From assembly GCA_009840305.1 (NCBI GenBank), contig VXNY01000024.1, positions 1 to 64,000 on the forward strand: a DNA stretch of 64,000 bases. Reading direction: 5' to 3'. Made by a program: the position numbers and the translations under genes. Every line of letters starts with the position of its first letter. Position 1 is the stretch's first letter. This document shows, in pieces, positions 17,336 to 26,453 of the stretch. Below the pieces are notes generated by a model. That model was not told where the DNA came from, searched no databases, and saw only the letters and a program-made list of their open reading frames with translations. The DNA comes from Gammaproteobacteria bacterium (GTDB lineage Bacteria; Pseudomonadota; Gammaproteobacteria; Pseudomonadales; Azotimanducaceae).

Positions 17336-18028
17336 ATGGAAATCGAACTACTCGCACTGTACGACGTTTCTCGTATTTATGGTAAAGACGCTACGCAAGT
17401 TCACGCTCTCACCGACGTTTCACTCAGCATAACCAAGGGAGAGTTTGTCAGTATCGTCGGGCCCTCAGGTTGCGGTAAGTCAACTCTACTCAACCTCATG
17501 GGGGCTTTAGATCAACCAACCCGCGGTGAGGTTCATTTTGATGGCAACAGTTTGGGTGAAATGAGTCGGGGCGAACTCACAGACTTACGTTTACAAAAAT
17601 TTGGGTTTGTGTTTCAAGCGTTCAATCTCCTTCCAGTTCTTACTGCCGCGGAAAATGTTCAATTCGTCCTTCAATTGCTCGGTTTCTCACGCCAAGAACG
17701 ACAGTCCAAAACCACAGAAGTACTTGACGCGCTAGGACTAGCGGATGTAGCAGACCGTCCAGCTACGGAACTGTCAGGTGGACAACAACAGCGCGTCGCA
17801 ATCGCTCGAGCATTGGTAGGTGAACCGGCTCTATTGTTTGCGGACGAACCCAGTGCAAATCTTGATTCGACTTCCACGCGAGAACTTTGTGAGTTAATTC
17901 GCCAAATAAATACAGACAGAGGTATAACCATAGTAACTGCGACGCACGATCCCTTGGTTATGGGTTACACTAACCGTAGTATCCGTTTAGAAGATGGACG
18001 GGTCGTAGAGGACAAGTCCAATCCATGA
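17336..18028 (+). CDS. ABC transporter ATP-binding protein (LolD/MacB type)
   Basis: A 230-residue ATPase of the LolD/FtsE/MacB clade. Walker A is GPSGCGKSTLL (residues ~42-52), the Q-loop is FVFQAFNLLPVLTAAENV, the ABC signature is LSGGQQQRVAIARAL and Walker B is LLFADEPSANLD, with an H-loop at ATHDP. It powers the two permeases encoded just upstream. It overlaps the next gene by 4 bases (ATGA). It is probably not the housekeeping LolD, because the neighbours include a dedicated LolA-like protein and a barrel protein. Confidence 0.95.
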   Translation: MEIELLALYDVSRIYGKDATQVHALTDVSLSITKGEFVSIVGPSGCGKSTLLNLMGALDQPTRGEVHFDGNSLGEMSRGELTDLRLQKFGFVFQAFNLLPVLTAAENVQFVLQLLGFSRQERQSKTTEVLDALGLADVADRPATELSGGQQQRVAIARALVGEPALLFADEPSANLDSTSTRELCELIRQINTDRGITIVTATHDPLVMGYTNRSIRLEDGRVVEDKSNP

Positions 18029-19233
18029 ATAGTCGACTGATGTGGGTGCTGACAATTCTGACGTTCTTCCCGCTTAGCATCGCAGCCGATAGTAACTTTC
18101 GATTGAAAATTAGCACCGAGGTATCGGAAGCTTCAGCGCAAACTTCGGAAGACGACGACGCGGATTCCAGCATGCAAAGATTGCTGAACCTTCGCTATCT
18201 GTGGTCTGCTGCAAGCGACCAATGGGCGTTCGACTTGCAACTCGTTTCTGAGTTCAACTACACGCCCGATCCAGAAAGAAACCCCTGGTTGCATTCCTTG
18301 ACACAATTCGATCGTCAAGATCGAGCATTTTGGACTCTTACTGAAGGTTCAGACTACTCTCTGATTGCGTCAATCGATCGGGCGCAACTGACTTATAAGA
18401 ATGACTCGTTCCGTGCATCCTTGGGGAGATTTCCCAATTCGTGGGGACGCGGTTTGGTGTTTCAACCTCTCGATGTCTTTAACGCATTTGCACCGACACT
18501 GGTTGATAGAGAATTCAAACGCGGAAACGACTCTCTGCTCATCGAGTATGCATTCAAATCGGGTGCGGAGTTTCAAGTACTTACTACCGTTCGAAAACGA
18601 CTCGTCGAGATCCGCCGACCCAGTAATACGTTTGCGATAAAGTACTCCATACCTATAGGCATGGCAGAATTTGAGACTATCGGAGCTATTCACTACGGAG
18701 ATGAAATTTTTGGCGTTTCAACCGCACTACCGGTCGCCGATATCGTACTACGTACTGATGTGGTCCGCACATGCATCGATACCGCTGATTGCCATATCTC
18801 AGGCGTCCTAAACATCGACTACACCTTTAGTCTTCTCGGTAGCCCTATGTACGTCTTCGGAGAGTGTTTTTACAACGGTATCGGAGTTAAGGACTTGAGT
18901 CCTGGCTATAGTGCCTTATCCAAAGCACATACTCGAAGACTTGGTCGTGGTGATCTGTTTTCATTGGGTAGAAATCTCCTTGCCATCGGAGCGCATGTCT
19001 CTTGGCACCCATTATGGAATCAAACGATAACCGTTCTTACCAACACCAACGACAAGAGTGCTTTGTTGCAAACTTACGTTTCATTCGCGCCAACCGACCA
19101 TGCCAACGTGAACTTTGGTGTCCGCTTACCATTCGGAGACACCAATGAAGAATTTGGTGAACTTATCGTAGACGATGAATTAGCCGTCGGTGGTGTAGTA
19201 GGTGTTTTTGCAGAATTCATCTATTACAGATGA
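18025..19233 (+). CDS. Outer-membrane beta-barrel protein of the ABC operon
   Basis: A 402-residue protein with a signal peptide (residues ~1-21, ending SIAADS). The rest is rich in alternating aromatic/polar strands (WAFDLQLVSEFNY, AQLTYKNDSFRASLGRFPNSWGRG), as in outer-membrane barrels. RFPNSWGRGLVFQPLDVFN resembles DUF1302/alginate-type porin motifs. The last residues are IYYR rather than the usual terminal Phe. It is translationally coupled to the ATPase, so it is probably the outer-membrane end of the export system. The specific family is uncertain. Confidence 0.75.
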   Translation: MNSRLMWVLTILTFFPLSIAADSNFRLKISTEVSEASAQTSEDDDADSSMQRLLNLRYLWSAASDQWAFDLQLVSEFNYTPDPERNPWLHSLTQFDRQDRAFWTLTEGSDYSLIASIDRAQLTYKNDSFRASLGRFPNSWGRGLVFQPLDVFNAFAPTLVDREFKRGNDSLLIEYAFKSGAEFQVLTTVRKRLVEIRRPSNTFAIKYSIPIGMAEFETIGAIHYGDEIFGVSTALPVADIVLRTDVVRTCIDTADCHISGVLNIDYTFSLLGSPMYVFGECFYNGIGVKDLSPGYSALSKAHTRRLGRGDLFSLGRNLLAIGAHVSWHPLWNQTITVLTNTNDKSALLQTYVSFAPTDHANVNFGVRLPFGDTNEEFGELIVDDELAVGGVVGVFAEFIYYR

Positions 19234-19285
19234 GTACATTGCTACAAAACTCTTGCTTGTTCAACTCAACTAGGAACAATACTTC

Positions 19286-21004
19286 ATGACTCTTGCTTTC
19301 ACTGTTAGCCGTTTCGCTTTTAGGAGGATTTTTGGACTCTGTTCGCTCTTGTTATTGCTGTTCTTCCTGGTGTGTTGTGTCAGCGCCAATGAAGTCCACG
19401 CCAAGAAGGGTGTAGTGTCAACTCGCTCCGAATTAGCGTCACAAGCTGGAGTCGATGCGATGCAAAAAGGTGGTAATGCAATCGACGCGATTGTTGCCTC
19501 AGCTTTTGCGCTAGCAGTTACATATCCATCGGCTGGAAATTTAGGTGGTGGTGGTTTTATAGTCTTCAGGCAGCATGACGGATCTACTTGGGCGTTAGAC
19601 TTTCGAGAGATCGCGCCCGCCGCTTCAACCCGAGACATGTTCTTAGATGAGGATGGAAACTACGATCCCGATATCGCTCTTCGAAGTCGCATGGCGAGTG
19701 GCGTGCCCGGTTCAGTTGCTGGTCTATTGCTAGCGCAGGAACGATTCGGAAAGCTTTCGCGGCAAGAAGTTCTCGCCGAAGCTATTCGACTTGCCGAAGA
19801 AGGGTTTGAACTTCCAGAAGACATTGCGCGACAGATTGCGGGACGGAAGGAAGTTTGGTTACGTTCTGACGGATCTCGAAACAAATTTTTGGATGAAGAA
19901 GGAGAGGTACTAGAGGCTGGTTCACTCTTTGTCCAAAAAGACCTGGCAGCAACGTTGCAGCGTATTTCCGAAGACGGTCGTGATGGGTTTTACCAAGGTA
20001 GAACGGCTGAACTCATCGTCGCGGAAATGGCGCGCGGGAATGGTTTAATTTCGCTTGAAGACCTCAAAGACTATGCACCGAAGTGGCGAGAGCCGATAAT
20101 TGGAACCTACCGCGAGCATGACGTAATTTCAATGCCGCCACCTTCATCCGGCGGGATCATCCTCATTCAAATGCTCAACCTGCTGGAGCCGTATGATTTG
20201 AAAGCAAGTGGATTCGGTACCTCGTCAACGCTACATCTTATGGCCGAGGTGGAACGTCGAGCGTACTCGGATCGAGCAGAGTATCTCGGCGACACGGACT
20301 TCTTCCCTGTTCCAATCGAGACTCTGACGAGTAAGAAATATTCGTTATCTAGATTTGAAGACTTCAACGAAGACGGCGCTACGCTTTCCAAGAACGTTGC
20401 CGCTGGTCAGATTCCTTTAGAGAGTGAAGAAACCACGCACCTTTCAGCGATCGATAGCGAGGGAAACGCTGTCGCGCTCACGACAACTCTCAACTCAGGC
20501 TACGGTAACGGATACGTTGTTCAAGGGGCTGGGTTTTTGTTGAATAACGAGATGGATGACTTTTCAGCGAAACCGGGTGTGCCGAATCAATTTGGCTTAG
20601 TAGGTGGTGAAGCAAATGCGATCGAACCAAAGAAACGAATGTTGAGTTCCATGACGCCGACGATCCTCGTACATACCGATGGTCGAATCCTCGTAACTGG
20701 ATCCCCTGGCGGCTCGACCATTATCACAACTGTTCTTCAAATTATTGTGAATCTCGTTGACCATGAAATGTCGCTCGCTGACGCAGTTGGTAGTCCAAGA
20801 TTCCACCATCAGTGGTTACCCGACCAGATTACCGTTGAACGAGACAAATTCGACGAGGAGACTCTGGACGAACTCACCAAACTAGGACACAAAATTGCAA
20901 CCCGTGCCTCAATCGGTGATGCAAATTCTGCTTTAGCGACAGAATCAAATGTGATCGGTGTTTCAGACCCGAGAAACAAGGGAGCAGCGGTTGGTTTAGA
21001 CTAA
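19286..21004 (+). CDS. ggt: Gamma-glutamyltransferase
   Basis: Periplasmic enzyme that cleaves glutathione and other gamma-glutamyl compounds. A signal peptide covers the first ~35 residues. The proenzyme self-cleaves before a Thr nucleophile, here about Thr383 in ETTHLSAID. Other signatures are NAIDAIVASAFAL, GNLGGGGF, MPPPSSGGI, LNNEMDDFS and GSPGGSTIITTV. At 572 residues it has the normal length and is complete. It is 52 bp after the ABC operon with its own probable start signals. It likely serves to recover cysteine and glutamate. Confidence 0.96.
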   Translation: MTLAFTVSRFAFRRIFGLCSLLLLLFFLVCCVSANEVHAKKGVVSTRSELASQAGVDAMQKGGNAIDAIVASAFALAVTYPSAGNLGGGGFIVFRQHDGSTWALDFREIAPAASTRDMFLDEDGNYDPDIALRSRMASGVPGSVAGLLLAQERFGKLSRQEVLAEAIRLAEEGFELPEDIARQIAGRKEVWLRSDGSRNKFLDEEGEVLEAGSLFVQKDLAATLQRISEDGRDGFYQGRTAELIVAEMARGNGLISLEDLKDYAPKWREPIIGTYREHDVISMPPPSSGGIILIQMLNLLEPYDLKASGFGTSSTLHLMAEVERRAYSDRAEYLGDTDFFPVPIETLTSKKYSLSRFEDFNEDGATLSKNVAAGQIPLESEETTHLSAIDSEGNAVALTTTLNSGYGNGYVVQGAGFLLNNEMDDFSAKPGVPNQFGLVGGEANAIEPKKRMLSSMTPTILVHTDGRILVTGSPGGSTIITTVLQIIVNLVDHEMSLADAVGSPRFHHQWLPDQITVERDKFDEETLDELTKLGHKIATRASIGDANSALATESNVIGVSDPRNKGAAVGLD

Positions 21005-21152
21005 GCGCGTCTCTACGGAGTAGTCCTTAGTCCTATCAGAAAATTTATCCGCACGGTAACTAAAAGGCGAATGTAGCCCATTCTTAAAATGTGTTTCCGC
21101 ACTGAGGGCCGCTGAACGCTTTCTCTTCCTCATCCTTTAGATCAACTGTACT

Positions 21153-23831
21153 GTGTACCCAAATAGTTTCAATAGTCAACATACTCTTCAAGTCAAAGAC
21201 AAAGAGTACATTTACCATGACCTTAATCGCGCTAGTGATCATGGTGCCGGTGATATTTCACGACTTCCAGTTTCACTGAGGGTACTGTTAGAAAACCTTC
21301 TCCGCCATGAAGACGGTACGACCGTCACCGCCGAAGACATCCAACACTTGGCGAATTGGAATAGAGTCCATCCGAAAGATCGAGACATAGCTTACCGCCC
21401 CGCCCGTGTTCTCATGCAAGATTTCACTGGTGTCCCTGCAGTAGCAGACTTAGCCGCGATGAGAGACGCCGTTGTGCGCGCTGGCAAAGACCCGCAAATT
21501 ATCAATCCACTCACACCCGTCGACCTTGTTATCGATCATTCAGTGATGGTAGATCACTTCGGATCGGATGACGCATTCGACGCAAATGTCGCTCTGGAGA
21601 TCTCAAGGAACTCGGAACGATATCGATTCTTGAAGTGGGGACAAAATGCATTTTCCAACTTTAGCGTAGTTCCTCCAGGCACTGGAATCTGTCATCAAGT
21701 AAATCTTGAGTACCTTGCTCGCGTCGTTTGGACAAGTGCGACTTCGAATGGGACGACAGTATATCCCGATACGTTAGTCGGAACTGATAGCCATACTACG
21801 ATGATTAATGCGCTTGGAGTTCTCGGTTGGGGAGTCGGCGGCATCGAAGCTGAAGCTGCGATGCTAGGCCAACCGATATCCATGCTAATTCCAAAAGTTG
21901 TAGGTGTACACCTTACCGGTGCTCTGCGCGACGGAGTCACTGCGACCGACCTAGTGCTTGTAATCGTAGAACGACTACGACAACACGGAGTGGTTGGTTG
22001 CTTTGTCGAGTTCTACGGCGCGGGCTTAGAAACTCTATCGTTAGCTGACCGTGCGACCATTGCCAACATGGCACCCGAGTATGGAGCGACATGCGGGTTC
22101 TTTCCGATCGACACGGAGACTCTAACGTATTTACGATTGAGTTCCCGACCAGAAAGTACCGTTGGTCTCGTGGAAGCGTATGCGAAACAACAAGGATTGT
22201 GGAGGGACGAAGAAGTTCCGCCGAATTTCTCAGAAGTGATCGAACTAGATATTGCTACGATCGAACCATCAGTCGCTGGACCGAAACGACCTCAAGATCG
22301 AGTACCACTTGATCGCATTCGCTCCGCTTTTGAACTCGCTGCATCCCAGTACGGCGTGGGCGAACATAACATTTCTCAGAGTACAGCGATCACAGGTGAA
22401 GACTACTCAATCTCCCACGGTGATGTCGTTATAGCAGCAATTACATCGTGTACTAATACCTCCAATCCAGCGGTCATGCTCGCAGCTGGGTTAATCGCGA
22501 AGAAAGCTCTCGAGCGTGGGCTCTCCGTAAAACCCTGGGTGAAAACATCGCTCGCACCTGGATCAAAAGTAGTTTCTGAATACCTCGAACACACCAACTT
22601 ACAGGATGCCCTCAATCAGATCGGTTTTAACTTAGTGGGTTATGGTTGCACTACATGCATAGGGAATTCCGGTCCTCTTCCCGAGCCGATTTCCACCGCG
22701 ATTTCAAGAGGTAATCTAGTTGTCGCCGCCGTGCTCTCGGGCAACCGAAACTTCGAGGGCCGAATACATCAAGAAGTCAAGACAAACTGGCTTGCGTCAC
22801 CACCGTTAGTTGTGGCTTTTGCTCTTGCTGGAACGACAAAAATCAACTTCAGCACGATGCCAATCGCGCAGGACAGCAATGGCAACGATGTCTATCTGAG
22901 GGACTTATGGCCGACAACCAAGGAGTTGCAAAGTCAACTACAGAAAGTGTCTGCTGAGATGTTCGCGCGGCAGTATGCCGACGTATTCACTGGTCCACCC
23001 GAGTGGCGATCCATGGAGGCCGCCCAAACGGCGTCGTACGATTGGGCGGATTCGACGTACGTTAAACAACCACCGTTCTTTTCACCAAATCAGAATTTGA
23101 AGGGCGCGGTCGAATTCGACAGTGCAAACATTCTGGCGTTGCTAGGTGATTCGGTGACTACCGATCACATCTCTCCGGCTGGCGCGATCCAAGCAGCGAG
23201 TCCTGCAGGAGAATATCTGCAACAACATGATGTTGCGGTAAAGGACTTCAATTCGTATGGCTCGCGACGAGGAAACCACGAAGTTATGATGCGTGGGACG
23301 TTTGCAAACATTCGTATCCGCAACGAAATGGTTCCCGATACTGAAGGTGGGTACACCCTCCATGTCCCTTCGGCGGAGCAAGTCTCAATTTACGAAGCTT
23401 CTCAAAGATATGCGAAGACAAACACGCCGCTTGTAGTAATCGCTGGAAAGGAGTACGGTACAGGGTCGAGCCGCGACTGGGCTGCTAAAGGTACGAAACT
23501 AATTGGTATTGTTGCTGTCATAGCAGAGTCTTTCGAGCGTATCCATCGCTCCAATCTGGTGGGCATGGGTGTACTTCCGCTGGAATTTCCTACCAACGTT
23601 TCCAGAAAAACACTAAATCTCACGGGCAGAGAGCAGTTGAGTCTACGGTTTCCCGATGGCACGGATTCGCTGAAACCGAAGCAAGGTTTGTGTTTGACCA
23701 TAGCGTACGCAGATGGAAGTAGCCAGACGGTTGAAGTTCGCGCTCGTATTGACACTCCGATTGAAATCGAGTACTTCCGTGCGGGTGGCATACTGCAATA
23801 CGTCCTAGATAATCTGCTCGACGACAGTTAA
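21153..23831 (+). CDS. acnA: Aconitate hydratase A
   Basis: Interconverts citrate and isocitrate in the TCA and glyoxylate cycles through a [4Fe-4S] cluster. At 892 residues it matches the AcnA/IRP1 class. Cluster cysteines are visible in TSCTNTSNPAVML and YGCTTCIGNSGP; the SRDWAAKG block and GDSVTTDHISPAG of the swivelling domain are present. The start is GTG at 21153, fixing the conserved N-terminus. The upstream 148 bp contains no gene. thrS follows 30 bp later. Confidence 0.97.
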   Translation: MYPNSFNSQHTLQVKDKEYIYHDLNRASDHGAGDISRLPVSLRVLLENLLRHEDGTTVTAEDIQHLANWNRVHPKDRDIAYRPARVLMQDFTGVPAVADLAAMRDAVVRAGKDPQIINPLTPVDLVIDHSVMVDHFGSDDAFDANVALEISRNSERYRFLKWGQNAFSNFSVVPPGTGICHQVNLEYLARVVWTSATSNGTTVYPDTLVGTDSHTTMINALGVLGWGVGGIEAEAAMLGQPISMLIPKVVGVHLTGALRDGVTATDLVLVIVERLRQHGVVGCFVEFYGAGLETLSLADRATIANMAPEYGATCGFFPIDTETLTYLRLSSRPESTVGLVEAYAKQQGLWRDEEVPPNFSEVIELDIATIEPSVAGPKRPQDRVPLDRIRSAFELAASQYGVGEHNISQSTAITGEDYSISHGDVVIAAITSCTNTSNPAVMLAAGLIAKKALERGLSVKPWVKTSLAPGSKVVSEYLEHTNLQDALNQIGFNLVGYGCTTCIGNSGPLPEPISTAISRGNLVVAAVLSGNRNFEGRIHQEVKTNWLASPPLVVAFALAGTTKINFSTMPIAQDSNGNDVYLRDLWPTTKELQSQLQKVSAEMFARQYADVFTGPPEWRSMEAAQTASYDWADSTYVKQPPFFSPNQNLKGAVEFDSANILALLGDSVTTDHISPAGAIQAASPAGEYLQQHDVAVKDFNSYGSRRGNHEVMMRGTFANIRIRNEMVPDTEGGYTLHVPSAEQVSIYEASQRYAKTNTPLVVIAGKEYGTGSSRDWAAKGTKLIGIVAVIAESFERIHRSNLVGMGVLPLEFPTNVSRKTLNLTGREQLSLRFPDGTDSLKPKQGLCLTIAYADGSSQTVEVRARIDTPIEIEYFRAGGILQYVLDNLLDDS

Positions 23832-23861
23832 ATAGGTCCGTAAACATTAGAGTTTCTTAGC

Positions 23862-25706
23862 ATGTCCTTCGAACATCAAGGTGAGTTTCAATCTGACGAC
23901 GAACAACTGTATCGCGTTCGTCATAGTCTAGCCCATGTGCTCGCGCAAGCTGTACTTCAGCTTCGACCAGGTTCTACGCTTGGATTCGGACCACCAATCA
24001 AAGATGGGTTTTATTACGATTTCGCACTAAATGAACCGATTACCGATGCGGACTTTCCAGAAATCGAACGGCTCATGAAGAAAATCCTTAAAAGTGGGCA
24101 ACGTTTTTATCAGGAAAACCTCCCCAAGAACGATGCATTTGCACGACTGGCGGAGATGGGTGAGCCCTATAAACAGGAATATGCCGAAGAACTCTGTGAC
24201 AAACACAACTTAGACTCGCTTTCCTTTTATCGCAATGGTTCATTTGTCGACATGTGCGAAGGACCTCATGTCGACACCACTAAAGAAATCCCACGAGATT
24301 CTTTTAAATTGAGAAGTGTCGCTGGTGCTTATTGGAGGGGGGATTCCGACAACCAAATGCTCACTCGAATCTATGCGTGGGCGTTTCTAAGCAAACAAGA
24401 GCTAGACAACTATGTTCAAGCTTATGAATTAGCCCAAGAACGAGATCACAAAAAACTAGGCAAACAACTCGGCATATACACGATTGACAACGACATTGGG
24501 CGCGGACTGCCCCTGTGGCTGCCTAATGGAACAATTATTCGTGATGAATTAGAAAAGCTCGCATTCGAACTCGAATTTCAAGCTGGATATCAAAGGGTTT
24601 CGACCCCACACATCGCGAAACAGGAACTGTTTTTCCAAACTGGGCACTTACCTTACTACGCTGAAGACATGTATCCTCCCATGGAACTTGTGGAGCAAAC
24701 CGAACATGGGGAGAAAGTTAAAGAAGCTTATGTGCTGAAGCCGATGAACTGTCCCCATCATCACAAAATATTTGATGCCGAACCGCGTAGTTACCGAGAG
24801 CTACCACTCCGTCTCGCGGAATACAGTCATGTTTATAGATTTGAAGAGTCTGGAGCTGTCGGAGGACTAGTCCGAGTACGCGGTATGTGCATGAATGATG
24901 CTCACATTTATTGCACCGAAGAACAAATCAAGAGCGAGTTTCGAAACGTCATGGAACTGTATGCGGAAGCATATCGAATTCTTGGGCTAGAGTCCTACTA
25001 CTTACGGTTGTCTAAGTCAGATCCAGAGGATCCCAAACGAAAACAGAAGTATGTCGACAATCCGAGCGCTTGGACCAAATCTGAAGCGATCATCGAAGAA
25101 TTATTGAACGAAATGGAAGTGGATTTCGTTATTGGTGTAGGTGAAGCCGCGTTTTATGGTCCAAAGATTGACGTTCAATTTCCGACGGTTACAGGACGAG
25201 ATGAGTCTGTTAGTACCGTTCAGTTAGATTTCGCGGTTCCTGCTCGTTTGGGTTTATCTTTCGTTGGTAGCGATGGGCTCGACCACGTTCCTTACTGCAT
25301 ACACCGAGCACCGTTATCCACGCATGAAAGGATCGTTGCCTATCTCATTGAGCACTACGGCGGTGCTTTCCCCACTTGGTTATCGCCAGTTCAGGTGAAA
25401 GTGATCACCGTGTCCGATCAATTCCACGACTACGGTCGCAAAATTGTGTCAGCTTTACGAACTAGGTTTGTTCGAGCTGAACTCGCGGAAGAATCCGATA
25501 CGGTATCGAAGAAGATCAGAGCAGCCACAGTCAACAAGATTCCAAACACTCTCATCGTCGGAAGTCAAGAAGAGCAAGATCAGACAGTAACTCTTCGACG
25601 ATACGGAATAAGAGAGCAACTGACTTTACCTTTCCAACAGTTCCAAAAGTCAATTCAACAAACGATTGACCAGCGGGCTCCTGAATTTCTCGTGATAGAG
25701 AGTTAA
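23862..25706 (+). CDS. thrS: Threonine-tRNA ligase lacking the TGS domain
   Basis: Charges tRNA-Thr. The editing domain starts almost at the N-terminus (RHSLAHVLAQAV with both His, then DMCEGPHV). The class II core follows, with zinc ligands in PMNCPHHH, MCMNDAHIYC and IHRAPLSTHERIVAYLIEHY, and then the anticodon-binding domain. The ~60-residue N-terminal TGS domain of E. coli ThrS is absent, and the core motifs (CMNDAHIYC instead of TQDDAHIFC) belong to a divergent ThrS branch. The usual infC-rpmI-rplT genes do not follow, so this locus may come from transfer or be a second thrS. Function is clear; origin is inference. Confidence 0.94.
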   Translation: MSFEHQGEFQSDDEQLYRVRHSLAHVLAQAVLQLRPGSTLGFGPPIKDGFYYDFALNEPITDADFPEIERLMKKILKSGQRFYQENLPKNDAFARLAEMGEPYKQEYAEELCDKHNLDSLSFYRNGSFVDMCEGPHVDTTKEIPRDSFKLRSVAGAYWRGDSDNQMLTRIYAWAFLSKQELDNYVQAYELAQERDHKKLGKQLGIYTIDNDIGRGLPLWLPNGTIIRDELEKLAFELEFQAGYQRVSTPHIAKQELFFQTGHLPYYAEDMYPPMELVEQTEHGEKVKEAYVLKPMNCPHHHKIFDAEPRSYRELPLRLAEYSHVYRFEESGAVGGLVRVRGMCMNDAHIYCTEEQIKSEFRNVMELYAEAYRILGLESYYLRLSKSDPEDPKRKQKYVDNPSAWTKSEAIIEELLNEMEVDFVIGVGEAAFYGPKIDVQFPTVTGRDESVSTVQLDFAVPARLGLSFVGSDGLDHVPYCIHRAPLSTHERIVAYLIEHYGGAFPTWLSPVQVKVITVSDQFHDYGRKIVSALRTRFVRAELAEESDTVSKKIRAATVNKIPNTLIVGSQEEQDQTVTLRRYGIREQLTLPFQQFQKSIQQTIDQRAPEFLVIES

Positions 25707-25866
25707 TTCAGGTTGTCTCAAGCTTAAATCTGCGATTAGCACAGTTCGGCTGAGAATTATCGAAGCCTGGATTACGGTCTTGGTTACTCAGATAGATAGG
25801 TACTATCTATTCGCTCCGAACAACGTTCCAACGTCTCGCTTGGACGCTGTACTTACCGGTCGTTAT

Positions 25867-26202
25867 TTACTTAGCTTCGTCGGACTTTTGCTCGGATCGC
25901 TCGTATGCCAACAAAATCCCACCTAGGAGACTTCCGAATAGAAACAAACGGGTAGGAAAATCTCCGAACTGTAAGCCGATGAGAGAGCATACGATAATGA
26001 GAGTGGGGTAAACCCAGCTTTCTGATTTTGAGGCGATCGTTGCGAGCAAAATGATCGCTAGAGACGTGGTCGCAACTCCGAAGAATTCATAGATTGTTAT
26101 CCAATCCGAAAGATCATTGAAATTGAAAATCAGTGTGATGACCGTGTGAGTTATGGCGAGCATACCTGCAACACGAGCCATTTGCCAACCTATTTTTCGC
26201 AC
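25867..26202 (-). CDS. Small integral membrane protein, unknown
   Basis: A 111-residue protein with about four hydrophobic segments (VAGMLAITHTVITLIF, FFGVATTSLAIILLATIA, VYPTLIIVCSLIGL, LFLFGSLLGGILLAY) and a charged C-terminal tail (ERSEQKSDEAK). Positive residues at the N-terminus suggest that it faces the cytoplasm. No family was recognised. It stands alone between convergent thrS and the divergent TonB receptor. The coherent hydrophobic pattern supports a real gene. Confidence 0.6.
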   Translation of the reverse strand: MRKIGWQMARVAGMLAITHTVITLIFNFNDLSDWITIYEFFGVATTSLAIILLATIASKSESWVYPTLIIVCSLIGLQFGDFPTRLFLFGSLLGGILLAYERSEQKSDEAK

Positions 26203-26453
26203 TGATCGTTCCTAGCGAATTTCAAAGCCTCCAATTTTAGATACGACCATCTGGCACACGAGTTTCGCGTCGTCGAGACTTAGCTCGATGAAACATCTCT
26301 AACTTGATAGGTCGTCGTTATGACGTGCTAATGACTCTCTGTGTGGTCAAGTGTCAGTGTTTCTGTAGTACCTGTGGATGTGTCCTTGCCTTTGCTAATA
26401 GCTTCTAAGGGTGTTAATAAAATAGAGATTCCACCACAATTGAGGTCCAAAGT

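Noticed and set aside
23402..23791. 129-codon minus-strand frame within acnA
   Set aside because: It is a shadow of the strongly conserved aconitase reading frame.
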